From Paeniglutamicibacter antarcticus_C (lineage in GTDB: Bacteria > Actinomycetota > Actinomycetes > Actinomycetales > Micrococcaceae), in contig NZ_BAABLK010000094.1 of assembly GCF_039544305.1 (NCBI RefSeq), positions 39,044-103,043 on the forward strand: DNA of 64,000 bases. Direction: 5' to 3'. The notes beneath the pieces were generated by a model that had not been told where the DNA came from, searched no databases, and saw only the letters and a program-made list of their open reading frames with translations. The translations under genes were made by a program, and so were the position numbers. Shown piece after piece: positions 42,419 through 52,070 of this stretch (position 1 is its first letter; each line of letters starts with the position of its first letter).

Positions 42419-43900
42419 ATCAGTCGCCGAACCGCACCCCCTCGTTCTTCACCAGCAGTCGTCCCGAACGACAAGACCCGCTCGCCCCGCGCCATCGTCA
42501 GCACGTTGGCTTTTGTCGGCATCGTCGTCTCGCTCATGCAAACCCTGGTGGTTCCCCTGATCCCCCGATTGCCGAGCATGCTCAATGCCGATCCCTCCGA
42601 CGCCTCGTGGGTGGTCACCGCAACGCTGCTTTCCGGCGCTGCCATCACCCCGATCGCCGGGCGGCTAGGCGACATGTACGGCAAACGGAGACTTTTGGTG
42701 CTCTCGCTGGTGGTCTTGGTGGCCGGATCGGGCATCTCCGCGATGAGCGAATCGGTGTGGCCGATGGTCATCGGCCGGGCGCTGCAAGGCATGGCAATGG
42801 GGGCGATCCCGTTGGGCATCAGCATCCTTCGTGATGAATTGCCACGCGAAAAGGTCGGGGCCGCGATCGCCACGATGAGCGCAACGATGGGCGTGGGCGG
42901 GGCGATCGGCCTTCCGCTGGCGGCCGTCATCGCCCAGTACGCCAATTGGCACACCCTGTTCTGGGTGGCGGCCGGACTCGGTGCGCTGTGCCTGGTGCTG
43001 GTGCTGACGGTGTTGCCGGCCTCCTCGCTGCGCGCCCCTGCCCGGTTCGACCTGGCCGGGGCCCTGGTCCTGTGCATCGGACTGGTTTCCCTCCTGCTGC
43101 CCGTTTCCAAGGGCTCCACGTGGGGCTGGTCCAGCCCGCTGACGCTGGGCATGCTGGGCGGCTCGGTGCTTGTGTTGGTGCTCTGGGGCTTCTATGAACT
43201 GCGCATCAAGTCCCCGCTGGTTGACCTGCGGGTGGCCGGAAGGGCGCCGGTGCTTTTCACCAACCTGGCATCGGTGGCCGTGGGCTTCGCCATGTACGTG
43301 ATGACGCTGGTGTTCCCGCAGCTGTTGATGGCCCCGGCATCCACCGGCTACGGGCTGGGCTTCGACATGGTGCAGACCGGACTGGTGCTCTTCCCCGGCG
43401 GACTGGTGATGATGGCGCTCTCGCCGGTCTCAGCACGGATTTCGGCCCGCCGCGGGCCCAAGACAACGCTGATGCTCGGTTCCTTGGTGATCGGCCTCGG
43501 ATACGTGCTGGTGTTGCTGCTCAACTCCCAGGCCTGGCACATCCTGGTCTCCTCGATGATCATCGGCGCCGGGATCGGGCTGGCCTATGCCGCGATGCCG
43601 AGCCTGATCATGGGAGCGGTGAAGCAATCCGAGTCCGCCGCAGCCAACGTGCTGAACGCACTGATGCGTGCGGTGGGCACCTCAAGCTCCGCCGCAGTGA
43701 TGGGCGTTGTCCTGGCCGCCATGAGCGTGGGCTCCGGCCCCTTGGCGGTCCCGACGATGAACGGGTTCCGGGTGGCATTCGGCATTGCCATGGGTGCCTC
43801 ACTGCTGTCCATCGTGCTCACCTGGCTGATTCCGCGTCACGGCAAGCTTGAGCGCGTCCACGGAAAACCGGCGAAGGTACCCGCGGAAACGAAGGCTTAG
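42419..43900 (+). CDS. MFS drug-efflux transporter (DHA2/EmrB type), apparent ATC start
   Basis: About 493 residues with 14 predicted membrane helices, the DHA2 proton-antiporter layout. Motif A is GRLGDMYGKRRLL (about residues 80-92) and the motif-C-like GVGGAIGLPLAAVIA follows helix 5. No ATG, GTG or TTG lies at a suitable place: the nearest in-frame ATG upstream (42257) gives a long non-protein-like leader, and downstream ones cut into helix 1. An ATC at 42419 has AGGAG 7 nt upstream and starts (I/M)SRRTAPPRSS just before the cytosolic N-tail, so I take it as the start. It converges with the nei gene, overlapping by 4 nt. Confidence 0.85.
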   Translation: MSRRTAPPRSSPAVVPNDKTRSPRAIVSTLAFVGIVVSLMQTLVVPLIPRLPSMLNADPSDASWVVTATLLSGAAITPIAGRLGDMYGKRRLLVLSLVVLVAGSGISAMSESVWPMVIGRALQGMAMGAIPLGISILRDELPREKVGAAIATMSATMGVGGAIGLPLAAVIAQYANWHTLFWVAAGLGALCLVLVLTVLPASSLRAPARFDLAGALVLCIGLVSLLLPVSKGSTWGWSSPLTLGMLGGSVLVLVLWGFYELRIKSPLVDLRVAGRAPVLFTNLASVAVGFAMYVMTLVFPQLLMAPASTGYGLGFDMVQTGLVLFPGGLVMMALSPVSARISARRGPKTTLMLGSLVIGLGYVLVLLLNSQAWHILVSSMIIGAGIGLAYAAMPSLIMGAVKQSESAAANVLNALMRAVGTSSSAAVMGVVLAAMSVGSGPLAVPTMNGFRVAFGIAMGASLLSIVLTWLIPRHGKLERVHGKPAKVPAETKA

Positions 43901-44850
43901 TCGCGGGCGGGCCGCTGGCAGTCCGGACACCAGTAGAGCTTGCGTCCGGCGGCCTCGGCCATCGAGATCTGCCCGGTGCACAAGCGGCAGGTGCGGCCCT
44001 GGCGCTGGTAGGTGTAGTAGGCGTTCTCCGGCCACACCGGGCCCTCGCCACGGTGTTCGGGGTGGGTGGTGATGATCTTCCCGTCGCGCACCCCGTCGGC
44101 CATGATCGCCACGATGTCATCCCACAGCACCCCCGCCTTGCGCGAGGAGATCTTGCTGCTTGGCTTGAACGGATCAAGGCGGGTGCGGAACAGCGTTTCG
44201 GCACGGTAGATGTTCCCCACCCCGGCCAGCAGCGACTGGTCCATCAATGCGATTCCGACCGGGGTCCTCCTGGCGGCTAGGCGGGAAACGAACTCCTTGC
44301 GTGCTGCCCGGGCCGCGGACTGGTGCCCGGCGGGGGTACCGCGGCCCTTGGACTGCTCGAACTCCCCGGCTGCTGCGGTGAGCGGATCGGGGCCGAGCTT
44401 GGTGCGGATGAGCGCGGCTTGTTCGATGGTGAGGACCTCGCAGGCGCTGGGCCCTCGCACATCGGCCCAGCCGTGCGCGGAGACCAGCCTGGCCCGGACC
44501 TGTCCAACCGGTTCCGGGGGCCCGGCATATGGCCCTTCCCCGGTATCCGGGCCCTGTTCGCTCTCCCCCACCTTGCGCGGGGCGCCGATGGAGGATGCCC
44601 CGGAGAATTCTTCATCCCCGCCGAAGCTCCACGCACCGTAGAGGCCAAGGTGCACGCGCAGCACCAGCTCGTTCTCGAAGCCCAGGAAGAGTTGCTTGCC
44701 GTGGGCATGCGAAGACACCAGCCGGTGTCCGTCGATCAGCCGGGCGCCAGGGGCGAATCGGCCCTGCGGGGAGGAGACACAGAGGACCTGCCCGCCAAAG
44801 ACATCGTCGAATTGGCGGGCAAGGCGGTGTACGGAGTGGCCTTCAGGCAT
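43897..44850 (-). CDS. Fpg/Nei family DNA glycosylase (Nei-type)
   Basis: Base-excision repair glycosylase/AP lyase. 317 residues starting MPEGHSVHR: Pro2 is the Schiff-base nucleophile and Glu3 the general acid, so the start is certain. The helix-two-turn-helix region has GVGNIYRAETLFRTRLDP, and the C-terminal zinc finger is CRLCTGQISMAEAAGRKLYWCPDC. PEGHSVH rather than PELPEVE points to the Nei (endonuclease VIII) branch, as in mycobacterial Nei2. A stretch of about 25 Gly/Pro/Glu residues near 100 looks like an inserted loop. It follows rpiB by 19 nt. Confidence 0.93.
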   Translation of the reverse strand: MPEGHSVHRLARQFDDVFGGQVLCVSSPQGRFAPGARLIDGHRLVSSHAHGKQLFLGFENELVLRVHLGLYGAWSFGGDEEFSGASSIGAPRKVGESEQGPDTGEGPYAGPPEPVGQVRARLVSAHGWADVRGPSACEVLTIEQAALIRTKLGPDPLTAAAGEFEQSKGRGTPAGHQSAARAARKEFVSRLAARRTPVGIALMDQSLLAGVGNIYRAETLFRTRLDPFKPSSKISSRKAGVLWDDIVAIMADGVRDGKIITTHPEHRGEGPVWPENAYYTYQRQGRTCRLCTGQISMAEAAGRKLYWCPDCQRPARD

Positions 44851-44869
44851 AGGTTCGGGCGGCCTTGGG

Positions 44870-45343
44870 CTAGGCCACGACCTCGCCGGTTTCCTCGTAG
44901 GTGGCGATTTTTGAAATGCGGCGGATGTGACGTTCGACGTTGGAGAATGGCTCGGTGAGGAACGCCTCGATAATGCCGGTTGCCTCTTCAATGGAATGCT
45001 GGCGCCCGCCGACGGCAACGACATTGGCGTCGTTGTGCTCGCGGGCCAGGCGGGCGGTGTCCAGATTCCATGCCAGTGCTGCGCGAACGCCAAGAACCTT
45101 GTTGGCGGCGATCTGCTCGCCGTTTCCCGAGCCACCGAGCACGATGCCCAGCGAGTCCATGCCGGACGCACGGTCGGCAACGACGGCCAGCGCGGCATTG
45201 ATGCAGAAGGCGGGGTAGTCGTCCTCGGCGTCATAGGCGGTGGGTCCGTGGTCGATCATCTCGAAGCCCTTGGCACCCAGGTCCTCGATGAGGTGGGCGC
45301 TGAGCTCGAGGCCGGCATGGTCGGTGGCGATGTGAACGCGCAT
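44870..45343 (-). CDS. rpiB: Ribose-5-phosphate isomerase B
   Basis: Interconverts ribose 5-phosphate and ribulose 5-phosphate in the pentose phosphate pathway. 157 residues, RpiB/LacAB fold. Phosphate- and ring-opening motifs seen are MRVHIATDHAGLELSAHL, DHGPTAYDAEDDYP, GIVLGGSGNGEQIAANKV and AREHNDANVVAVGGRQH. ATG at 45343 with AAGGA upstream. It lies directly ahead of the glycosylase gene. Confidence 0.96.
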   Translation of the reverse strand: MRVHIATDHAGLELSAHLIEDLGAKGFEMIDHGPTAYDAEDDYPAFCINAALAVVADRASGMDSLGIVLGGSGNGEQIAANKVLGVRAALAWNLDTARLAREHNDANVVAVGGRQHSIEEATGIIEAFLTEPFSNVERHIRRISKIATYEETGEVVA

Positions 45344-45416
45344 GTGAAAAGTCCTTAGACGGTGGTTGTCGGGGTGCAGGAACCAGCCTAGCGGGGCCCC
45401 CTGCGGGACACGAGGT

Positions 45417-46390
45417 TCATGACCGACCCGGGTGCTGCCTTGCGGCGAGGGAGTTGAGCAGCCCTGCCATGGCCAGGGCGTCATCCATCGTGGCCACCGA
45501 GTAGATGCGCGCCCCGGCGTGCTTGCGGATCACGATGACACCTGGCCCGGCGCGGACGATGAAAGCAACACCCGCGCCGCTGTTGCGCGGGCCCCAGCCT
45601 CCGAATTCGCCCGCGTGATTTCCCTGGCCTCCGCCATCTCGATGTCCTCCGGCCGGACGTGCAGCAACTTGAGGAATCCTCCGGCGTAGGCGCGGAGGCC
45701 CGCGTCGTCAGCGACGACTTGCCCGGTCATGAAAACCACCCCGGAAACCACCACGATCACGACGCCGGGGACCAGTGACCAGGATGTCGCTGGGCTGTCT
45801 TTCCATTCGAGGACCGCCACCACCGCCATGCCAGCCGCGAAGGCAGCCAGAAAGGCCAGAAACCAGGCCGAGCCGCGCACGGTGGATGAAATCGCAGAGC
45901 CGGGGGCTAAGGACCGCTGCCCCGAAAGGTCCTCGGCCGTGGTGGCTGGTTCGGGCACCGCACGGGGCGGGCATGCTCCGCGGATCAGGAGTGCCGAGCC
46001 CGTTCCCCAGAGGATTGCCACGACGAGCGCTCCAATGAGCACCGGGGCGTTCATACGCGTTCCCAGGGCTTGTGGCGCATCAAGCTGCCCCACTTTCCCG
46101 GAAAGGAACAGGCCCGCGATGGAGACCAGCAGTCCGTTGCCCAAGCCCGAGAGCACCGGCTTCCCGGCGCGGCTGCCTGCCATGGCGCAGGCGGCAAAAG
46201 GCACCAGGATGCCCGGCAGCACCAGGGTGAAGACACCCAGAAGCAGGTATGTGGCCAGGGAGCCGGTGCCGTCGGCCACTCCGGTTCCGGACCAGTGCGT
46301 CGCCATGGGCTCAGGCAGCCGCTCGCGCCACAGCAGAGAGCTGCTCAGGTGGATGGCCACCATGGTGCCCATGGTGGCCAGGGACAGCAC
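45417..46390 (-). pseudogene. DUF1648 membrane protein gene, frameshifted near the 3' end
   Basis: The 5' part (46390 to about 45615) encodes a membrane protein with a DUF1648-like segment (ERLPEPMATHWSGTGVADG) and several helices. It reads into EMAEAREITRA and then runs off into low-quality sequence to a stop at 45530. One base out of phase, the next stretch (EFGGWGPRNSGAGVAFIVRA, then IVIRKHAGARIYSVATMDDA) continues the family's C-terminal domain to a TGA at 45417-45419. One missing base near 45612-45618 therefore breaks the gene. The 5' end is also doubtful: protein-like codons (DADAYRLHHLWV) precede the GTG used here, without a normal start in frame. It is a decaying gene or a sequence error. 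Confidence 0.78.
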
Positions 46391-46486
46391 CCACAGGTGG
46401 TGAAGGCGGTACGCATCTGCATCGAGCCTACCCAGATCAGCCTTATTGGTTCGACCTCACTCAATGCGCAGAGTCCGGGAGCAGTG

Positions 46487-47329
46487 CTAGATGAAGTGCG
46501 AGCCTCTTCCGGCAAGGCGAAGCACGCCGGAGGCCATCGATCGCGCGGTCAGCGCGCTGGTGGCCGGGTTCTCCGGATCCGGGAAGTTCTGGATCTCGAA
46601 GCGGTAGTTTCCGCAGTCCCCGCGAACCGTGATGGTGTGGCTGGTCAATACAGCGCCCGGGTCGGCAATGATTCGCACATCTACCAGGTCCATGTTCCCG
46701 GCGGCAAGCCCCAGGGCCGCGGCGACGTTGATGTTCGAGGGGAAACTCTGGACCGCCTCGGGTACCGAACCGGTGAACACGAGTTTCGGCGTGCCGGAGT
46801 CTGTCGTCCCGGTGATGCTCCCGCGCAGCCTTTCGGGAAGGCCTGGGTGCAGCAGCGCCTCGGGCAGCTTGCGTGTTTCGAGTTCGATGGCCTTGATGGT
46901 TCCGGCCGAGGCCCGGATCAAGTCCAGTCCCCCGATGGCGCCGGTGGAGAGGTGGCAGCGTCCGGGGCCCGCGGTGAGCATTCCGTGCAGCCGTCCATCG
47001 GCCAACGCCCCAAGCGAAGCAATGAGCAGGTCGGTACCGGCGCCGGTGATCCTGGGCCCGTGGGCGCGAATCGCCGACGGGGAGGCGCACTCGATGACCA
47101 GGTCTGCGATCTCGATGGCGCGGGACAGTCCGAGCACCGGCACCTTAAGCCCGGCAGGCCCAAGCACACGGTCCGATCCGGGTGCGCCGGCTCGGCAGTG
47201 GTCGGTTTCGGCCAGGGAAGCGCGGTCCATGACCCCCAGCACGCGCACCTCGCTCCGGTGCTCAGCGAGCAGTCCATGGACAGCCTGCCCGATCGCCCCG
47301 TATCCCAGTATCACCACGTCGATTCCCAT
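46487..47329 (-). CDS. nadX: Aspartate dehydrogenase (NadX-like)
   Basis: About 280 residues. An N-terminal Rossmann motif VVILGYGAIGQAV (4-16) is followed by a DUF108-type C-terminal domain with FPSNINVAAALGLAAG and DCGNYRFEIQNFPDPENPATSALTARS. The family oxidises L-aspartate to iminoaspartate with NAD(P), supplying quinolinate synthesis, though some members act in amino-acid catabolism. No nadA or nadC is adjacent, so the role is inferred. The ATG at 47329 is the family start; it is divergent from pepN. Confidence 0.85.
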   Translation of the reverse strand: MGIDVVILGYGAIGQAVHGLLAEHRSEVRVLGVMDRASLAETDHCRAGAPGSDRVLGPAGLKVPVLGLSRAIEIADLVIECASPSAIRAHGPRITGAGTDLLIASLGALADGRLHGMLTAGPGRCHLSTGAIGGLDLIRASAGTIKAIELETRKLPEALLHPGLPERLRGSITGTTDSGTPKLVFTGSVPEAVQSFPSNINVAAALGLAAGNMDLVDVRIIADPGAVLTSHTITVRGDCGNYRFEIQNFPDPENPATSALTARSMASGVLRLAGRGSHFI

Positions 47330-47494
47330 GCCCCCATCCAACCAGCACTTCCAGGGGCTTGCAGTTGTGTGGGGTGTTGGTGAGAGAATGGACACAATGT
47401 TCAAGGTTTGCTTCACACCCATCTTCTTGGTGCGACCCACCGCCGACGAACAGCACTTGCTCGTTACCCCGATCGAAAGGCGTCTGCGTCCACC

Positions 47495-50053
47495 ATGCCA
47501 GGAATGAACCTCACCCGCGAAGAAGCACAAGCCCGGGCAGAAATCGTCAACGTCGACTCCTACGAGGTCGTCCTTGACCTCACCGTTTCCGACAAGGTTT
47601 TCGGCTCGCACACCACCGTGCGGTTCTCGGCCACCGAAGGCACCAGCACCTTCATCGACGCAGTGACCTCCTGCGTGCGCTCGGTGAACCTCAACGGCGT
47701 GGAACTCGACCCCACCGAGGTCTCTGACGGAGTGCGCATCACACTGCCGGACCTGGCCGCGGAAAACACCCTGGTCATCGACGCCGACGCGCTCTACATG
47801 AACACCGGCGAGGGACTTCACCGCTTCGTGGACCCGGTCGATGCGGAGGTCTACCTCTACTCGCAGTTCGAGGTCCCCGACTCCCGCCGCATGTTCGCCG
47901 TCTTTGAGCAGCCGGACTTGAAGGCAGCCTTCGCTTTCACGGTCACCGCGCCGGCGCACTGGGACGTCATTTCCAACGCCCCGACACCCGAACCTCTCGA
48001 CGCCCACGAGGGTGCCAAGACCTGGGCGTTCAGCCCTACGGACCGGATCTCCTCATACATCACCGCGCTCATCGCCGGCCCCTACCAGTGTGTCCGTTCG
48101 GAACTCACCAGCAGCGACGGACGGACCATCCCGTTGGGTGTCTTCGCCCGCGCCTCGCTTATGAAGCACCTGGATGCGGAGAACATCTTCACGCTCACCC
48201 GCCAGGGCTTCGAGTTCTTCGAGGAGCAGTTCGGCACGCCGTACCCGTTTGAGAAGTACGACCAGCTCTTCGTCCCCGAGTTCAACGCCGGAGCCATGGA
48301 AAACGCCGGGGCCGTGACGTTCCTGGAATCCTACATCTTCCGCTCCCGTCCGACCGAGGCCATGGTCGAACGCCGTGCCATCACCGTGCTGCACGAACTG
48401 GCACATATGTGGTTCGGGGACCTGGTGACCATGCGCTGGTGGAACGACCTGTGGCTCAACGAGTCCTTTGCGGAGTTCATGTCCACCCTTGCCGCAGCGC
48501 AGAACACCGAATTCACCTCGTCGTGGACCACGTTCAACATCCTGGAAAAAAACTGGGCCTACCGCCAGGACCAGCTGCCATCCACGCATCCGATCAAGGC
48601 CGAGATCAACGACCTCGAAGACGTGTTGGTGAACTTCGACGGCATCACCTACGCCAAGGGTGCCTCCGTGTTGCGCCAGCTGGTTGCCTGGGTGGGCCAG
48701 GAGCAGTTCATGGCAGGGGTTCGCCAGTACTTCGACAAGCACGCCTGGACGAACACCGAGCTGCCCGACTTGATGCGCGAGCTCGAGGCCGCCTCGGGTC
48801 GCGACCTTTCACAATGGTCCAAGTTGTGGCTGGAAACGGCGGGGGTCAACACGCTGCGCGCCCGTATCGAAACCGATGCTTCCTCCGTGATCACCTCCTT
48901 CGCCATCGACCAGAGCGCGATCGAGGAACACCCGGTGATCCGCCCGCACCGCCTGGCCGTGGGTTTCTACGACCTTGACAGCTCCGGGTCCCTGATGCGG
49001 GTGCATCGCGAAGAACTGGACGTCGCCGGGGAAACCACCGACGTCCCGGCATTGGTGGGCCGCAAGCGCCCGGACCTGGTGCTGGTCAACGACGACGATC
49101 TGGCCTACACCAAAATCCGCCTCGACGCCTCGTCGCTGGCAACCGCCACCGAGCACCTGAAGGATTTCACCGACTCGTTGCCGCGCACCCTCGTCTGGTC
49201 GGCCGTGTGGGACGCGGTGCGCGATGCCGAAACCCCGGCCCGCGACTTCGTCGAGCTCGTGCTGGGAAACATCGGGCACGAGACGGACTCCACCGTGGTC
49301 ATGGTGCTGTTGCGCCAGCTCAACACGGCCCTTGACTACTACATCGACCGAGGCCACGCGCCTGCCGCCCGCCGTGCAACGGCAGACAGGCTGTGGGAAC
49401 TGGCCCGGGATGCCAAGGCAGGATCCGATGCGCAACTGCAGTTCACCACGGCGTTCGCCAACCTGGCGCATACCGGGGCACAGCTCGACGCCGTGGGGGC
49501 CCTGCTCAGCGCAACGATTGAGCTTGAGGGTCTTACCGTGGATGCGGACTTGCGTTGGGACCTGCTGACGTCCCTGTGCGCCGGGGGCCGCGCCGAGGCC
49601 GCGGCCATCGAGGCCGAGCTGGTGCGCGATGCCACCTCCACCGGCCAGCTGGCCGCCCACACTGCCCGTGCCGCAATCCCGACGGCGGAGGCCAAGCGCA
49701 CAGCATGGGATGCGGTGATCGCCGGGACGCTCTCAAACCTGGAGCAGCGCGCCGCCATCTCCGGATTCAACCGGGTGCACGATCCGAAGCTGATTTCTTC
49801 CTACCTCGAGGAGTACTTCGCCTCCGTGGGCACGGTGTGGAAGTCCAAGAGCTACGAGATCGCCCAGCAGATCGCCACCGGGCTTTACCCCTCCGCCCAG
49901 GTCAGCGAGTCCACCCTTGCCACGACGGACGCGTTCTTGGGCGCCCTAGGCGATTCATCCCCTGCGCTGCATCGGCTGATCGTCGAAAGCCGCGAATCCG
50001 TGGTCCGGGCACTGGCCGCTCAGGCAGCGGACGCCGAGGGGACCGCTCACTGA
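47495..50053 (+). CDS. pepN: Aminopeptidase N (M1 family)
   Basis: Cytosolic zinc metallo-aminopeptidase of about 852 residues, the usual actinobacterial PepN length. The substrate-binding GAMENAG motif is at about 270 and the zinc site HELAHMWFGD with WLNESFAEF (HExxH-18-E) at about 305-330. The C-terminal ERAP1-like helical domain follows (about 530-840). The ATG at 47495 (MPGMNLTREE) is preceded by AAAGG; an ATG three codons later is possible. A single-gene unit facing the aspartate dehydrogenase gene. Confidence 0.97.
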   Translation: MPGMNLTREEAQARAEIVNVDSYEVVLDLTVSDKVFGSHTTVRFSATEGTSTFIDAVTSCVRSVNLNGVELDPTEVSDGVRITLPDLAAENTLVIDADALYMNTGEGLHRFVDPVDAEVYLYSQFEVPDSRRMFAVFEQPDLKAAFAFTVTAPAHWDVISNAPTPEPLDAHEGAKTWAFSPTDRISSYITALIAGPYQCVRSELTSSDGRTIPLGVFARASLMKHLDAENIFTLTRQGFEFFEEQFGTPYPFEKYDQLFVPEFNAGAMENAGAVTFLESYIFRSRPTEAMVERRAITVLHELAHMWFGDLVTMRWWNDLWLNESFAEFMSTLAAAQNTEFTSSWTTFNILEKNWAYRQDQLPSTHPIKAEINDLEDVLVNFDGITYAKGASVLRQLVAWVGQEQFMAGVRQYFDKHAWTNTELPDLMRELEAASGRDLSQWSKLWLETAGVNTLRARIETDASSVITSFAIDQSAIEEHPVIRPHRLAVGFYDLDSSGSLMRVHREELDVAGETTDVPALVGRKRPDLVLVNDDDLAYTKIRLDASSLATATEHLKDFTDSLPRTLVWSAVWDAVRDAETPARDFVELVLGNIGHETDSTVVMVLLRQLNTALDYYIDRGHAPAARRATADRLWELARDAKAGSDAQLQFTTAFANLAHTGAQLDAVGALLSATIELEGLTVDADLRWDLLTSLCAGGRAEAAAIEAELVRDATSTGQLAAHTARAAIPTAEAKRTAWDAVIAGTLSNLEQRAAISGFNRVHDPKLISSYLEEYFASVGTVWKSKSYEIAQQIATGLYPSAQVSESTLATTDAFLGALGDSSPALHRLIVESRESVVRALAAQAADAEGTAH

Positions 50054-50135
50054 CCGGCTCCACCACAGCCCGCTGCAGGCCGGCGCCGGTGCGCCGCATA
50101 CACCGGCACCGGCCCGCGTCGGCGAGAATGGGAAC

Positions 50136-50609
50136 ATGAACATGGCACTGCACGAATATCACGTTGACATTTCCTGGACCGGTAACCGTGGAGAAGGCAC
50201 CTCCGGCTACCGCGGCTACGGACGCGACCATGTGATCCGTGCAGCCGGCCTGCCCGATCTGCTCGGCACCGCAGACCCGACATTTCACGGGGACAAGGAC
50301 CGGTGGAATCCGGAGCAGCTGCTGCTCGGCGCATTAAGCCAATGCCACATGCTCTCCTACCTGCATATGGCGGTGAAGCATGGGGTCGTGGTTACCGGCT
50401 ACGACGACGCCGCTTCCGGGGTGCTGCGGCTGAACCGCGACGGCAGCGGGGAGTTCCTGGAGGCAAACCTGTCCCCAAGGGTGGCACTGGCAGACGAAAC
50501 CAATCGAGAGCTGGCCGATTCGCTGCATGCCAAGGCCAACGCGGTGTGCTTCATCGCCCGCAGCGTAAACTTTCCCGTCCACCACCACCCCACGGCACCG
50601 GAGGCCTGA
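50136..50609 (+). CDS. OsmC family peroxide reductase
   Basis: A 157-residue OsmC/Ohr-fold protein. The two redox cysteines are in LLGALSQCHMLSYLHM (peroxidatic) and ANAVCFIARSVNFPV (resolving), with Arg in the N-terminal region. Members reduce organic or lipid peroxides using cellular thiols; OsmC versus Ohr substrate range cannot be separated here. The next gene starts 4 nt after its stop with GGAGG inside its 3' end, so the two are translated together. Confidence 0.9.
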   Translation: MNMALHEYHVDISWTGNRGEGTSGYRGYGRDHVIRAAGLPDLLGTADPTFHGDKDRWNPEQLLLGALSQCHMLSYLHMAVKHGVVVTGYDDAASGVLRLNRDGSGEFLEANLSPRVALADETNRELADSLHAKANAVCFIARSVNFPVHHHPTAPEA

Positions 50610-50613
50610 CCCC

Positions 50614-51399
50614 ATGGGCACCGGCACTTGGCGGGGCGCCACCTGCGACACCGCTTTGCTGGACCTGCTCACCGCAGCGCTGCTTCCGTCGGTGCTGCCC
50701 GGCCGGTCGGTCTCCGCACAGGCGTACATGAAAACCGCCCAGCCTTTCTTGGGCGTGCCGATACCGCAGATGCGCCGCATCACGCGCTTTTTCGTCCGGG
50801 AGCTTGGCATCCGCAGCGCCGAAGACCGGTTGGCGCTGGCCACCGAAATCTGGTCTGAGGCAACGCACCGCGAGCACTGGTACGCCGCACAGGAAATCTG
50901 TGCCGCTGCAACCTGTCGCGGGCGTCTCGAGTTCCTTCCGCTCTATGAACGGATGATCATCCAAGGTGCGTGGTGGGACATCGTCGACGGATGCTCGCGG
51001 CCCTACGGGCAGCTTCTGCTTGCCCGCCCGAGGGTCATCGGCGCATTGATGCGTTCATGGTCGAATGATCCCAACATGTGGAAACGTCGACAGTCGATAA
51101 TCTGCCAACTCCATCTTGGCCTCGACACCGACACAGACCTGCTCGCTGCAGCCCTGCTGCCCAACTTGGGAGACCGGGAGTACTTCATCGGCAAGGCCAT
51201 GGGCTGGGCGCTTCGCCAATATGGCAAGACCGACCCGCAATGGGTGCTTTCGTGGGTCCGGGACCACCAAGAAGCAATGACACCGCTAGCCTTGCGTGAA
51301 GCATTGAAGCATCTGGGCGATCCCTCCGTGGCGGACCCGGCCGACTCTAACGCCCTGCGCGAAAGCCCTCGGATCCGCGATGCATCCGCGAGACAATAA
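50614..51399 (+). CDS. DNA alkylation repair protein (AlkD-like)
   Basis: A 261-residue helical-repeat (HEAT-like) protein of the AlkC/AlkD family, which removes N3- and N7-alkylpurines by embracing the duplex. The family pattern is YMKTAQPFLGVPIPQMRRITR, EIWSEATHREHWYAAQEI, WWDIVDGCS, WKRRQSIICQLHL and YFIGKAMGWALRQYGKTDP. The WDxVD and WxxR positions used by AlkD are preserved. Coupled to the OsmC gene, which gives an oxidative/alkylation stress pair. Confidence 0.9.
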   Translation: MGTGTWRGATCDTALLDLLTAALLPSVLPGRSVSAQAYMKTAQPFLGVPIPQMRRITRFFVRELGIRSAEDRLALATEIWSEATHREHWYAAQEICAAATCRGRLEFLPLYERMIIQGAWWDIVDGCSRPYGQLLLARPRVIGALMRSWSNDPNMWKRRQSIICQLHLGLDTDTDLLAAALLPNLGDREYFIGKAMGWALRQYGKTDPQWVLSWVRDHQEAMTPLALREALKHLGDPSVADPADSNALRESPRIRDASARQ

Positions 51400-51446
51400 G
51401 CCAAGAAGCATCCCGGGCCGTTGCCGGGGAACTGAAAGGACGCACT

Positions 51447-52028
51447 GTGAACGAGAACCTTCCCGAGCAAGAATCCACCACGACAGAACCGGCTTTGTTG
51501 CCGGTCAGCACTCGTTTCGGTGAAAACGTCGGCCAGCTTCGCCCCTTCGGCCAGGAGCCAGGCCAATTGCGACCGGTTGGGGAATCCCTGAAGACGAATC
51601 TGCCCGAGGGCCGGATCACTCCCGGCGACGAGCACGAACCATCCGACTATGAGGGCACTTTCTACGCACAGGTCGGCGGTCGGGAAACCTTCCGCAAACT
51701 CACGGAAAGCTTCTACGACTCCGTTGCCGAGGACCTTGAGTTCCGTGCCATGTACCCGGAGCAAGACCTGCGCCCGGCCGCCATGCGCCTGCAGTTGTTC
51801 CTGGAACAATATTGGGGTGGGCCGAAAACCTACAGCGAACGACGCGGCCACCCACGCCTGCGCATGCGCCACCATCCCTACACGATCAATTCCCACAACC
51901 GAGATGTCTGGCTCAAGCACATGCGCTTTGCCGTGGACTCCTTGGGATTGCCGCCTTTGCAAGAGGAGACCCTCTGGGACTACTTCGACCGGGCAGCCCA
52001 CTCGCTGGTGAACGCACCGGACCAGTAG
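51447..52028 (+). CDS. glbO: Group II truncated haemoglobin (GlbO-like)
   Basis: A truncated globin of the trHbO group. The globin domain (about 65-193) has TFYAQVGGRETFRKLTESFYDSV, the GMYP-like MYPEQDLRPAAMRLQLFLEQYWGGP (trHbO Trp), RHHPYTINSHNRDVWLKHM with the proximal His, and a C-terminal YFDRAAHSLVN. Members bind O2 and may detoxify NO or aid respiration. It carries a 65-residue Pro/Glu-rich N-terminal extension without signal features, longer than the usual pre-A region. The GTG start has AAAGGA 6 nt upstream. Confidence 0.9.
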   Translation: MNENLPEQESTTTEPALLPVSTRFGENVGQLRPFGQEPGQLRPVGESLKTNLPEGRITPGDEHEPSDYEGTFYAQVGGRETFRKLTESFYDSVAEDLEFRAMYPEQDLRPAAMRLQLFLEQYWGGPKTYSERRGHPRLRMRHHPYTINSHNRDVWLKHMRFAVDSLGLPPLQEETLWDYFDRAAHSLVNAPDQ

Positions 52029-52070
52029 CCCCGATCCGAGGTCCCGGGGTCCGCCACCTGACTCCGGACC

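Noticed and set aside
47330..48007. Upstream extension of the aspartate dehydrogenase frame
   Set aside because: The frame runs into the opposite strand of pepN; family homology begins at the ATG at 47329.
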